Positions 33,835 to 47,800 of a stretch of 64,000 nucleotides of DNA are shown piece by piece. The first letter of the stretch is position 1, and the number at the start of each line of letters is the position of its first letter. Origin of the DNA: Liolophura sinensis (lineage: Eukaryota > Mollusca > Polyplacophora > Chitonida > Chitonidae); assembly GCF_032854445.1 (NCBI RefSeq), contig NC_088298.1:17071976-17135975 (forward strand), in the 5' to 3' direction. The notes under the pieces were generated by a model, which searched no databases, was not told where the DNA came from, and saw only the letters and a program-made list of their open reading frames with translations. The position numbers and the translations under genes were made by a program.

Positions 33835-35860
33835 GTAAAGGCATGCCTTTCAGATATACCTGTAAATTATCGATTTACATTGATAATATCATCAGCATCT
33901 GACATCTCATCAGCTGTTGTAAGCATATCATATTTTCCATCGTTCATACATATGCCAGTCCGGATTGCCAGCTGTAGTGTTCAGGCTGGTTTGAAAAAAA
34001 AAAAATCAATAATTATCATTTTGAGTGCCTGGAGGTATACAGTCGAAGGATAGAAATGTAAGTGTATGTAAATTCTATCAATTAGATTAATGATCAGATT
34101 CTACAGATTCTGTCAGATTTTTTATAGATGAGACTGAGTCTGAGGACTGAGGTACATATAGTTCCATATAGATTGCAACAATGTCTCTAGTCTAGGACTA
34201 CAGTTACACATATAACAGTGTCTGCAGTCTGGGACTACATGTACATATAACAATTTCTGCAGTCTGGGACTACAGGTACATGTATAAGAATGTTTGCGGT
34301 CTGGGACTACACGTACATTTATAACAATGTCTGCAGTCTGGGACTACATGTACGTGTATAACAGTCTGCAGTCTGTGACTACATGTACATGCATAACAAT
34401 GTCTGCAGTCTGGGACTACATGTATAACAGTCTGCAGTCTGGGACTGTGTACATGTATAACAGTGTCTGCAATCTGGGACTACATGTACATGTATGACAA
34501 TGTCTGTAGCCTGGGACTACATGTACATGTATAACAGTGTCTGCAGTCTGGGACTACATGTACATGTATAACAGTCTGCAGTCTGGGACTGTGTACATGT
34601 ATAACAGTGTCTGCAATCTGGGACTACATGTACATTTATGACAATGTCTGTAGTCTGGGACTACATGTACATGTATGTCAATGTCTGCAGTCTAGGACTA
34701 CATGTAGATATATACCAATGTTTGCAGTCTGGGACTACTTGTTCATGTATGATTATGGCTGCACTTAGCGACTACGTTTATGACTATGCCTGCAACTTGG
34801 GACTACATTCATGACTATGGCTGTGATGTGGAACTACATGTATCATGACTATAGCTGAAATGTGGGACTACATGTATATATATGTAACTGTGACTACAAT
34901 TTGGGACTACACGTACATGTATGAGTATGGCTGCCATCTGGGACTACTTGTATCATGACTATAGCTTCAATCTGGGATTATGCTGTGAGTTCAAGTCCAG
35001 CTCATGGTGGCTTCCTCTCCGGCCGTACATGGGAAGGTCTGCCAGCAACCTGCTGATGGTCATGGGTTTCCCCGCTGTCGCATAAGTGAAATATTCTTGA
35101 GTACGTCATTGCGGCACATATGGCGTTGGTTTTCTCCGTAACTCTCACAACTGCGTTTCTCAGTGAGATTTACATGCACCGCACTCCACACTTAGCCTTG
35201 GTGTAAATAGACATATACAATTGTATGCAGGCTTCATCAGGAGGCAATTACCAGCTACCTGCTACGTTTATATAAGTAATAGACAGGGGCAACAAAATTT
35301 TACTAATATTACTCTTTTACTCTTTGACAGCATTTGGAGGGCCTCCGTGGCTCAGTTTGTTAGCGCTCTAGCGCAGCATAATGACCCAGGAGTGTCTCAC
35401 CAATGCGGTCTCAGTGGGTTTATGTCCAGCTCATGCTGGCTTCCTCTCCGGCCGTATGTGGGAAGGTCTGCCAGCAACCTGCGGATGGTCGTGTGTTTCC
35501 ACAGGTCTATGCCCGGTTTTCTCCCACCATAAGGCTGGCCACCCTCGCATAAGTGAAATATTCTTGAGTACAGCGTAACACACCAATTAAATAAATAAAT
35601 AAAGCAATCTGGGATTACATGTACATGCATGACTGGGTCTGAAATCTGGGACTACATGTATATGCATGACTATTGCTGAAATCTGGGACAGCATGCATGA
35701 CAATAGCTGAAATCTGGGACTATATGCATGACTATTGCTGAAATCTGGGGCTGCATGCATGACTGTGGCTTCAGTATGGGATTACATAGACTTGTACATG
35801 TAAAAAAAAAGTCACCTTCAAATTTATATATATATATTCCATTAGAATATACCTTTTATG

Positions 35861-35897
<37 letters not shown>

Positions 35898-38800
35898 GTA
35901 TATATAAACATACAATTCCCTAAATCTGTTTATTCATACATGTAGCTGCAATGAAACCTTTGCTCTGAGCAAGGTCATTGTAGTACTAGATTTGGACTAA
36001 ATTCTGGTGGATTCTATGTGGCAAAGGCAATCTAAAGGAGTGTATTTATATTCGGATAAAAAGTGACCAAAATCTGGCCGTGGTCCAAGTATAACACAAA
36101 CATATATTTTTGCATAACTGCATGTATTCATGTTTGCAGTAATGGGATGCCGGTAGAAGTCTGAAGTGGGATGCATTATGTCATTTTAGTGATGCTTGAC
36201 TTTGCACTGCAGCCTCAACAGCATGACATAACAGTGATACATGTATGTCACAGATGAAACCGCTGAATGCAGCATGTTTTGTGCCACGCAACAAAAGACG
36301 TGTGACACACAAGACCTAATTCACATTAGCGCTGGGCTGCCGGTATCCCATTAATGTAAATTCGTGTAAGTGTACACAGAGTATACGTATATACCATTTG
36401 CGGTTAAAGGTCCATATTGATCACCCAAACTCCATTCATGAATTTACGTCTCAATACATGTATGCATTTTTTTTAGCTTGCCTGTTTAAAGTAGGGAGAG
36501 GTATTGTGGGAAGGGGGATCAGATAGCTGTTGGTGGCGTTGTCTGGTTTTGCTAAAGTTTTCGGCCAATCATAGGCTTGCAGTGGCCACCCATAGTACAC
36601 AGATAGCCAGTCATTAGCAGAGATTTGCATATCAAAGACCAAACAAGTTTTTTTACCTCATACATGTATATGTAGCTCAACATGTCCTCAGCCCTTCACA
36701 GGGTTGCCTTTGCCACCTATAAGTGTATGGATCGCCGAATGCAGTTTGTGATTTGCATATCAAACAACTCTGTGGTAAATTTGTGCATGGAGTTCCCACA
36801 GTGTCATTTACCACCACAGTGATTTACAACTTCATAATGAATAAAGTCACTGCACTGCAATCCTTATGCATGGAATAAACAGTAATAGTTGTGAGAGTAT
36901 AATAATATTGGCCTTTCTTGTTGATAAGGGCTTAGGGCTATCACAAGCCCCAATAGCGCAGTTTTTAGAGTGTCAGCATGAAGGGTTAACCCGTATCAAT
37001 ATAATGGCTCGAGCGGGACGCCTTACTTGCCTTTAGTAAGACATCTCAGTGAAACAACACCAGAAAAAAAGAGCATTGAAAATCCATCCTGCAAACAAGG
37101 AGGCACATTACACGTACATGCACTCTAAAGATTCCTTTGTTGTCATATGACTGAAAAATTGTTAAGTACGATGTTAAACCCCAAGCACTCACTCACTCAC
37201 TAATCAAATCAAATCTCACTAATCTCACTCTAACTAATCAAAGTATAATATCGCATGTGACAATTTCAATCATTCTACTTTATTTTGGTTTAGAGGTCAA
37301 TATTTGAATATATCACATGACTAGAACATTGTGCAGTTTTACCAACTGCCCAATCAGGCAAGCTAGCGGTATTCTTGAAATGCCTCGTTTAGGTTTGTAA
37401 TAAATGTCTAAAATAACATCAGTTACAACACGGGTAAATAATTTGTTTTTTTTTTCTCGACGTGTATCATTGAAAATATAATATCCTACGTGTACAAAAT
37501 TATTTGTGTGAATGAATTCAGTTGTTAATCTTCATTGTCTGTTTCACAGCTGCCAAGCTGATAGGTAGTGGAGACAGAGCCGGTGGTGATGAGGGCAAAG
37601 TCAGTGGGAAAGCCTGGGGCAGGGTTAAGGTAAAAAGACTTCTGTGTTTTGTATTGAACATGTGTATGTTATAAAATGAATGGGAAAGGGGCTCCATGGC
37701 CTAGTGGTTAGCGTGTTAGTTATCACAGCACAATGGCCCAGGAGTCTCTCACCAATACGGCTGTGATGAGTTCAAGTCCAGCTCATGCCGGCTTCTTTTC
37801 CAGTCATTCGTGAGAAGGTCTGCTAGCAACCTGCACATGGTTGTGGGATGTGCCCAGTTTAGTCCCACCATTATGCTGACAGCCGTTGCATGTGTAAAAT
37901 ATTCTTGAGTACAGTGTAAAATCTGGTTTGAATGAATAAATAATAAATAATATAAAAAGAGCCGCACATATATATTCTTAGATTATTCTAGCTGGTGATG
38001 GGTTTGAACCCTTGTGTTACATGTATCTTAATGATACTATTTATACCGCTTCAATGGCCTAAAGGTTAGAGTGTCAGCGTTGATGTCAGGGAACACAGGT
38101 TCAAATCCTGGGGTGGGTCATACCCAAGACTTTAAAAATGGTACTTGTTTCTGCATCACTTAGCTCTCAGCACTCAGCTCTGAGAGGCTAGTGGAAGAAA
38201 ACAGGACTGGTTGGTCCAGTGTCAGTATAATGGGACTGGCTGGGGTGTCATGTCTGGTGTTTTGGGCGTGAGATTTCAGTGGCGTCAGCACTTTGGCATC
38301 ATGAACTAAATGCAGTTATGCACATAATGACTCCTCATCGTCATGTGACTGAAAAATTGTTAAGTATGACATAAAACCCCAAGCGCACATGTGCATAAAT
38401 TCATATACTATTCACGTGCAAGATGTTCAGAGAGATTGTCACACAGAGTTTGTTGCAGGCATTATTCTATAGCAGCCCACTTCAGGTACAACCAAACAAA
38501 TCTTGTGGATACGTTTATATACAATAGCAAATCTCTCCGATAGTATCTGGGAAGGTCTGACAGCAACCTGCAGATGGTTGTGGGTTTCACCAGACCCTGC
38601 CCTGTTTCCTACCATCTGATTGTCATCGTAAAAGTGAAATATTCTTGAATACAGTCCAAAACACTAAATCAAATAAATAAATTAGTAGCAAGTAGAGTTG
38701 CTCAGCAACGATAAGGGAGTTTCAAGTTGAAACTCTTTTATCATTGAAGGTAGAAAAAGTCCAGCTATATCATGTGACCGATCAAAAATGTTAGCCAACT

Positions 38801-41800
38801 GTTTTTGATCACAATCACTGTACAGTGAGCATCTGACAAAAGTGATTAAGAGTGGAGGAATGATAGAGAAGATTGGAAAACTGAATGTTTGTGAACTTTA
38901 GAAGTTCCCACAGGAAAGAGGTGTCATTAGTGCCTCTGGAAAAGGCTGAACTAGGTGATCAGTAAAATTAATGTCAACAGTGGTTGCCTATCATTTTTCA
39001 CCATTCACATGACACAGTGGGACTGTTGTTACCTTTGATGACAAAAGAGTTCCAGCTTAACTCCACTATTACACAGTTGTAAAGGAAAACAAAAATTTTT
39101 CACACATTTCCTCTCTTCCTTTCTTCAGAACATATTTACGAGGCATGGCCGCTTTCCCACCAGTATTTATTTCATCATCGGCAATGAGTTTTGCGAACGA
39201 TTTTCCTATTATGGGATGAAAAGTAAGTGACTAGTTCAAAAAGTTTATTTCTTCTGGTTTGGAGAAGAGGTATAAAAAAAAAGATATTTTATGGCATTTA
39301 AATTTCTATCCATCCTTGTATTCCAATAGCAGGTTCAGACCCTGAAGTGTGCGAAAATTTTAAACTGCAGTTGGAATATATTGATGTAGGAATTGATCAT
39401 TTTTTTTTGGTTTTTTCTTGTACTTCTGTATTCACTTTTTCATTTCTCACACATTTAATTCTAGATGTTTAGAGTTATTTATCTTAATCTCATGGCTTTA
39501 AAGATTCAGCATAACCACAATGTGCAAACAATGATTCTGCTCCTGTGAAGAGCTACAGATTTGTTGCAAAATCATCAGTTTGATGAATCAGCAATACATG
39601 CTGGTTTTAAAGCAGAACAAAATTTATTAACGGGAACCCTTTAATGGATAACTTGGTTAGATGCAGAACAGGCTTTTCAGTATATACATTTATTTTTGTG
39701 CTAAATCTGATAAGTTAAGAGGACTTTTCAGTACTCTAAAAACAGGTTGGTGTGATCTCAGGTGATTTTCTCTCAGAGATGTATTGTCAGAAAGTGAAAA
39801 AAAAAAAAAAGAAAAAAAAACAGGCCCCAGTTTCATGGTTTTCAAAGATTCACAATGTGCAAACAATGATTCTGCTCCTGTGAAAAGCTACAAATTTTGT
39901 TGCAAAATCATCAGTTTGATGAATCAGCAATGCATACTGATTTTAAAGCAGAACAAAATTTATTAACGGGAACCCTTTAATGAATAACTTGGTTAGATGC
40001 AGAACAGGCTTTTCAGTATATACATTTATTTTTGTGCTAAATCTGATAAGTTAAGAGGACTTTTCAGTACTCTAAAAACAGGTTGGTGTGATCTCAGGTG
40101 ATTTTCTCTCAGAGATGTATTGTCAGGAAGTGAAAAAAAAAAAAAAAGAAAAAAAAAGCAGGCCCAGTTTCATGGTTTCAAAGATTCACAATGTGCAAAC
40201 AATGATTCTGCTCCTGTGAAAAGCTACAAATTTGTTGCAAAATCATCAGTTTGATGAATCAGCAATGCATACTGGTTTTAAAGCAGAACAAAATTTGTTA
40301 TCTGGAACCCTTTAATGAATAACTTGGTTAGATGCAGAACAGGCTTTTCAGTATATACATTTATTTTTGTGCTAAATCTGATAAGTTAAGAGGACTTTTC
40401 AGTATTCTAAGAACAGGTTGGTGTGATCTCAGGTGATTTTCTCTCAGAGATGTATTGTCAGAAAGTGTAAAAAAAAAAAACAAAAAAAAAAAGCAGGCCC
40501 CAGTTTCATGGTTTCAAAGATTCACAATGTGCAAACAATGATTCTGCTCCTGTGAAAAGCTACAAATTTGTTGCAAAATCATCAGCTTGATAAATCAGCA
40601 ATGCATACTGATTTTAAAGCAGAACAAAGTTTGTTATCTGGAACCCTTTAATGAATAACTTGGTTCAATGCAGAACAGGCTTTTCAGTATATACATTTAT
40701 TTTTGTGCTAAATCTGATAAGTTAAGAGGACTTTTCAGTACTCTAAAAACAGGTTGGTGTGATCTCAGGTGATTTTCTCTAGAGATGTATTGTCAGAAAG
40801 TGTAAAAAAAAAAAAAAAAGAAAAACAGGCCCCAGTTTCACAAAGCCTACGACATTGTGTTATCATACACTTGTCATTCACCTGTCCATGGATTTTGTGT
40901 AAAAGATAAAAAAAAAAAAAACGTAAGTCTAAAACAACAAGGATTAAGGTTATTAAGCATAAGAAGACAGTTTATATGCCAAAAAATGTTTCATTTTTAA
41001 CTCATATTTTTTTTTTTTGCCCCTCTGTTTTATGCGTATATTCCATCAATGTTCGATAATTTTCAGAAGTCATGTGAATAATGAACTTATTGACCTTGTA
41101 AAAACCAGCTTTAAGGTGTCCGTTTCTGCCAGTGGATACTGCGTTACTTGTGTGTCACATAAGCAGAAAATTTTGATGAAATATTTCATTCAATTTAACA
41201 TTTAAATTTTTCTCAGAAACTTTTATTGATTTTTTCAGCCATATTGGTTATCTACCTCACACAACGCCTGGGTTTCCATAACGACCCTGCCACTGCAGTT
41301 TACCATGGATTTAACATGCTATGTTACTTCATGCCCTTATTTGGAGCGATTTTGGCAGATGGCTACCTGGGAAAGTATCGGTGAGTGTATGGACAGGTAT
41401 TTGGAAACTACACCTACTGCGTTTCTTGGAGCCTTCATCGATGAGGTGGTTAAATGGGCCTGTGAGTTGGACCAGCTCATGCTGGCTTCCCCTCCGGCCA
41501 TACGTGGGAAGGTCTGCGGACCTGCGGATGGTCGTGGGTTTGCCCCGGGCTCTGCCCGGTTTTCTTCCACCATAATGCTGGCTGCCGTCGTGTAAGTGAA
41601 ATATTCTTGAGTATGGCATAAAACACTAATCAAAAAAATAAATAAATTGGAAGGTTTGGTATGTCAGTTAGTCAGTCAGTCAGTCAGTCAGTCAGTCAGT
41701 CAAAGTGTTACATTTTTCTGATCAACAGTGTTCTTGATTTTCAGAAAAGTTCATCAGTTCTTATTAAGTTTGCACAATCAGGAAAACATCGTCTGTTTTA

Positions 41801-44800
41801 ATTACTATTTCTTTCAACCTGCAAAAGAATAAAGTTAATTTCCTTACCCTTTAACATCACACTCATTTTATCTTCAAATCCCCAAGAACAATGAAAATGG
41901 GAATTCCTTTAATAAAAAGTATAAGGAAAAAACACAGTATTTATTTATTTATTTGGTTGTTATTGTACACCGAACTGAAGAATATTTGACTTATACATGG
42001 ACGGTCAGCATTATGATGGAAGGAAACCGAGCAGAGCCCAGAGGAAAACAACCACCATCCCCAGGTTGCTGGCAGACCTTCCCACGTACGGCGGGAGGGG
42101 AAGCCAGCATGAGCTGGTCCAACTCATAGGCCCATTAAGCAATAGACACAGCAACTAAAAACCACCATAGAAATTAATCATTTGAATGTGTTTTATTCAG
42201 TCAGATAAAAGTCTAAAAAGTAAGGGAAAAGTTAGTTTTGGATTATGTTTTAATGGTCTTTCCACAGACTAACTTATGTTCAGGATGTTTTCACTTCAGT
42301 ACTCTGCCCAAGCCAAACCTGACTGACCCTTAGGCCAACCAAACAATGGACAGTGACTTTACATGCAGAAAACTGTTTTACAGGAGCTAAAGGGAAGGGT
42401 TGGGAAAGTCGGAACATACTGCCCTCATTATACATGTAGAAATGACATATCCTTGAGTATGGCTTTGTATGCTAATGAACAAATCAGTTAGTCTGTCAAT
42501 CTGTCAATCACTCTACATGTCTTCTTTGTTCCAGGACCATCCTGTATATCTCCCTTGTATATGCCCTTGGCAATGTTGTGATGGCTCTGACTGCATTACC
42601 TCCCCCTGAATGGTAGGTACAGGTTCTAACTTAAAGGATACATGCAACTCTTGCTTTTAATTTCTTAATGCAGAGTATATGGCCAAATATAAAAGCACAA
42701 AAACACTTCTTAGCTTTGTTCTTGAGGCATAAGATTCTTGAGGCATAAGGATGGCTTTAAACTATGGTTTTCCTAAGGCCTCAGCAGTTAATCCGGAAAA
42801 TATTTGTAGTCTGCTGTGTTGACGTCCATGGTGATAGTTGTCAGAACAGCTTTGTTTGGAGGAATTGGAAAGGTTGAATAGGGTGTGCTTAGCTAGTCCT
42901 GCATTTCTAGGTATGTTCATTGATGATGCCATTTCCAAATAACTCTGACACCATAAATGGAAAACATGCATACAAGTAAAATAGAGAAGTTATTTAGAAA
43001 TATAAAATATGCTTCAAAATGAAAACCTTTCTTTTGTAAATAGCCCTTGAAGCTAAGCGCCATGTTTTGTACTATCATTTATGATTAAAGGGGGATAACT
43101 CTTGATTTAGGGTTTTCTCTCCCAGCACTGTGACCACGTATACTGTGTAACGGAGGGAATGAAAATATGAAAATTACATGTATCAAGCATCAGTGTAAAG
43201 ACTGTTAACAACTGTATATGTATAATATAGTACCATACCTTACATTTGTAAAAAAAAATATCACTGACTAAAATACTACAATTAACTGCCAATGAAATCT
43301 TGAGAGTAATAAGTAATTTTTTTCGATAGAAGTAATTATCTAGATAAACTACATGTGGCTAAAAGACAATGTGACCAGATTTATTTGAGGATATAGCAAA
43401 TGAATGATTGGGCTGTAACGCTACACTGGCAGTATTTCAGCCATTATGTGGCCAGTGCACATGTGCTCTAGTAGAAGTTAGAACCAGGAAATGCTTGTCT
43501 TTCAACATGAGAATGACAGCATCTAGCAACAGAATGGGCTGTCAAATATAAATGGTGCTAATTGCCTCAGCTGAAAAGGGCAGGCACAGGATAAATTGAC
43601 GTCAGATCTGTTGTGGTCACTTCATAGCTTGTTTCTGACTCAGTAATTTATGCAGCTGTTTCTGTTCCATTTATGCATAGCTTTGTAACAACACAGTGGT
43701 GTTGTACATTGTGACGTCAAATCATAGCTTTGTGACACCACAGTGCTGTTGTACATCTTGACGTCAAATCATAGCTTTGTAACACTACAGTGGTGTTGTA
43801 CACCGTGACTTCAAATCATAACTTTGTAACACCACAGTGGTGTTGTACATTGTGACATCAAATCATAGCTTTGTAACACCACAGTGGTGTTGTACATTGT
43901 GACGTCAAATCATAGCTTTGTGAGACCACAGTGCTGTTGTACATCTTGACGTCAAATCATAGCTTTGTAACACTACAGTGGTGTTGTACACTGTGACTTC
44001 AAATCATAGATTTTGGACACCACAGTAGTGTTGTACGTGTTGGCGTCTAATCATAGCTTTGTGACACCACAGTGGTGCTGTACATGGTGACGTCAAATCA
44101 TAGCTTTGTGACACAACAGTGGTGTTGTACACTGTGACTTCAAATCATAGCTTTGTGACACCACAGTGGTCTTGTACATGGTGACGTCTAATCATAGATT
44201 TGTGACACCACAGTGGTGTTGTACGTGTTGACATCAAATCATAGCTTTGTGACACAACAGTGGTGTTGTACACTGTGATGTCAAATCATAGCTTTGTGAC
44301 ACTGCAGTGGTCTTGTACACTGTGACTTCAAATCATAGCTTTGTGACACCACAGTGGTCTTGTACATGGTGACGTCTAATCATAGATTTGTGACACCACA
44401 GTGGTGTTGTACGTGTTGACATCTAATCATAGTTTTGTGACACCACAGTGGTGCTGTACATGGTGAAGTCATATCATAGCTTTGTGACACCACAGTGGTG
44501 TTGTACGTGTTGAAATCTAATCATAGTTTTGTGACACCACAATGGTGCTGTACATGGTGACGTCATATCATAGCTTTGTGACACCACAGTGGTGTTGTAC
44601 GTGTTCACATCTAATCATAGTTTTGTGACACCACAGTGGTGTTGTACATTGTGACGTCAGATCCTAGCATTAATCATCGTAACAACCCTTTCATACATGT
44701 AAGTCATACTTGTTGATAGGCTTCCTCGGCTGCGGATAGATAACTTTGTAATGTACCTGACATTACATTCAAGGTACGCAGACTTAAGCCACGTTCACTC

Positions 44801-47800
44801 TATGGCTAAAAATCGGTCGGGTGTCCAAACCGTCTTTTGGAGACGATAACGTTTTAGGTAGGTTGCATTCATGAAGCCCAACTTTGGGCATGGATTGGGT
44901 TACTTACATCGACCTAGATGTACGGTTTGTAGCGCCAGGTGATTGGTAACTTGGCTTCAGATAAATGCAACTACTGGCATGTGATCATGGAGTTTCAAAT
45001 TCAGCAGGAGGTTTGCTAAATTTAGGTCTATCTCTTTGTTTCCAGTGTGAATTGGTCAGAAGCAAAAATCTGCCACGATTTTCTTTCCCGTACTGAATAA
45101 AGATGGGTCGGCAAGCCATTTGTTCAAATTCGTTATCGGGCACGAAATCAGTAACGGTGCATGTGAACAGCTGTAGGTTTTATAAAACTTTATCCATTCA
45201 TACTAAACAAGGACAGAATTGTCTTTTAAATAAATTGACTATGATCTATAAGTATTCTGTTCAATGGTCTCATATGGGAGAGCTCTAGGTTAGCTGACTC
45301 TTACACCAAGAGGTCAAAGGCCACATTCTTTTCACGCCAAAGGTCTCATGAGGGTAGACCACCCTGATTTACATAATTGCTCATTGTCATGTTTGTATTG
45401 TAGGATTGGCCCCATGGTGGGGCTGGTGCTGATCGGGGTGGGGACTGGAGGAATCAAACCCTGTGTATCTGCTTTTGGTGGGGACCAATTTAGCAAGGAG
45501 CAGGTAACTCTTGCTGTACAGTCTATAGGTGCAAAAAGAAAAAGAACTAAAAACTATTATTCACAGCATGTACAGTATTGAGAGAATGTATATGATTTGC
45601 TATCTTTAAAACTCTGAGGGTGGCACAGCACAATGACCCAGTACCCAGTTTCCTCCCACCATAATGCTGGCAACAGTCAAGTAAGTTAAATCTGCTAGAG
45701 TACAGCATAAGGGGTAAGGAAATGCATAAATAAAAGCTTGTGAGGCGCACAGCTTTGCTAATATCACGTAACAAGTTATAAGTTACACTAATGAAATCAA
45801 TGCTGCTACAGAAGAGGTGCTGTTGAAAGTTTTTACCTCAGTGACATAAAAACTAATTGCTAAATTTCAGTCAATACAAAGGTAAGATCAGAAGTTGTTC
45901 TAGTTCATACAAAAACATGTCTTTAAGGAAACGTTGCATAGCTCAAAGCATGTCAAAAAATTACACATAAATTTTGGGTTTTTTTTCAGAAAAAGGAAAT
46001 CCAGACATTTTTTTCTGTGTTTTATTTTGCCATCAATGCTGGAAGTTTGATCTCAACCTTTCTGACTCCAGTTTTAAGAGGTGAGTTCATGGTTTTTGAA
46101 TTTGATTGGTGTTGCCGTAATCAAGAATATTTCACTTACACGACGGTGGACAGCATGTGGTGGTCCAGCATGAGCTGGACTTGAACTCACACCAAGCGCG
46201 CTAACCTAATGAGCCACGACCCCCCCACTTCCTAATCCCCCCCTCCCCACCCGATACAGTTTTTTAAGGAAAGCATGTATTAAGCTTTAGCGACCAGAGG
46301 CCAGTTGTTCAAATGGGTATTAAAGTTAAGCTAGGCCTTAATACCAGTCTCATCCCAACACAAAGTAAATGACACATTAGTCTGAACTAAAGTTAATTCT
46401 GGGTTCAAGTCTTAATACACTTTAGAACAACTTGGCCCATAGTGGTTCATAGAACAATTCTCTGATCCATTTGTTTTGTCAAAGAAGTGTTGATTGAACT
46501 TCCACGTTCTCAGCTGAAGCCACAGAGAAAGAACACTGTAATGTACAGGGATGTTAATATTAAACTATTTTGAAGCAGTACCTTAGCAAAAGGAAGCAGG
46601 TCAAGGCCGAGTGATTAAAACACATCTACTTGAAAGCACTTGGAGACACAAGGTGCAGGTTCAAACCCGGCATTGAACAGAGAATTTGTAGATTCTCCAA
46701 ATGTCAGTGTTTGCTGACCTTGGTGACGATAAGCAGTTTAAGTTAAAGGTGTAAAATTACTTGCCTTCCACCAATATGACGTACATATCTGTATGTTACA
46801 CATGAGAAAGTTCATCAGTAACTTGCCAAAGGTCAATGGTTTCATTGCAACACTGAAATAAATAAATAAATTTACCAATGACATTTATACCGCAAGCTTC
46901 ACTGATAACAGGGTAGACATATTTTTCTGTTCAGATTGAAGATTGGGGTTATGAGGGACTGTATTTTGAAAACTCTAGGAGTGCCTGTAATCTTTGTTTA
47001 TATGTACCAGATTATACGTTATATTCTTCCTGAGTGACCCATATGTTCGCCCATTTCAGCTGACGTGCAGTGCTTTGATGCAGACTGTTACCCGCTAGCT
47101 TTTGGTGTCCCTGCTGCTCTCATGATTGCTTCCCTTAGTAAGTGAACTCTTTGGTGTCCTTTAGTAGAGCGTTGAAAAGTGAAGGTTGAAGTCCTGACTG
47201 ACATATTGGCTCAAAACCACAAGACGGTTGCCCATTTTCTTTGTTAAACTCAGGGTATATGTACAGGAATCTCAGGAGTTCATGCAGGTTGAGACAATCG
47301 AGACAAGGTTTGGGATCTCAAAAACTAACACAGGTAAAAGGTATGATACAGTGAGTATTCATCGTTTACAGTCGGGATCTGTCTACTCCATGGCATCATA
47401 GTTACCGTAAAATAGCTGTGTTAGTTGGTGAGATCCCCACCTTATCTCGCATAAACATGCTAAGCCTGCATGAACTCGCAAGACATGTGAAATTCAGACT
47501 GGGCCTATAACAAGATATGTGGGAAGGTCTGCCAGCAACCTGCAGAGGGTTGTGGGTTTCCCCCGGGCTCTGTCGGGTTTCCTCCCACCATAATGTTGGC
47601 CACTGTCGTATAAGTGAAATATTCTTGAGTACGAATTTGATTACTTGAAGGCAGTCCAGATTGATGACAGACCTTCCACATATGGCCAGAGAGGAAGCCA
47701 GCATGAGCTGGACTTGAACTCACAACGACCCCATTAGTGAGAGACTCCTTGGTCATTACGCTGCACTAGTGCACTAACCAACTGAGCCTTGGAGGCCCCT

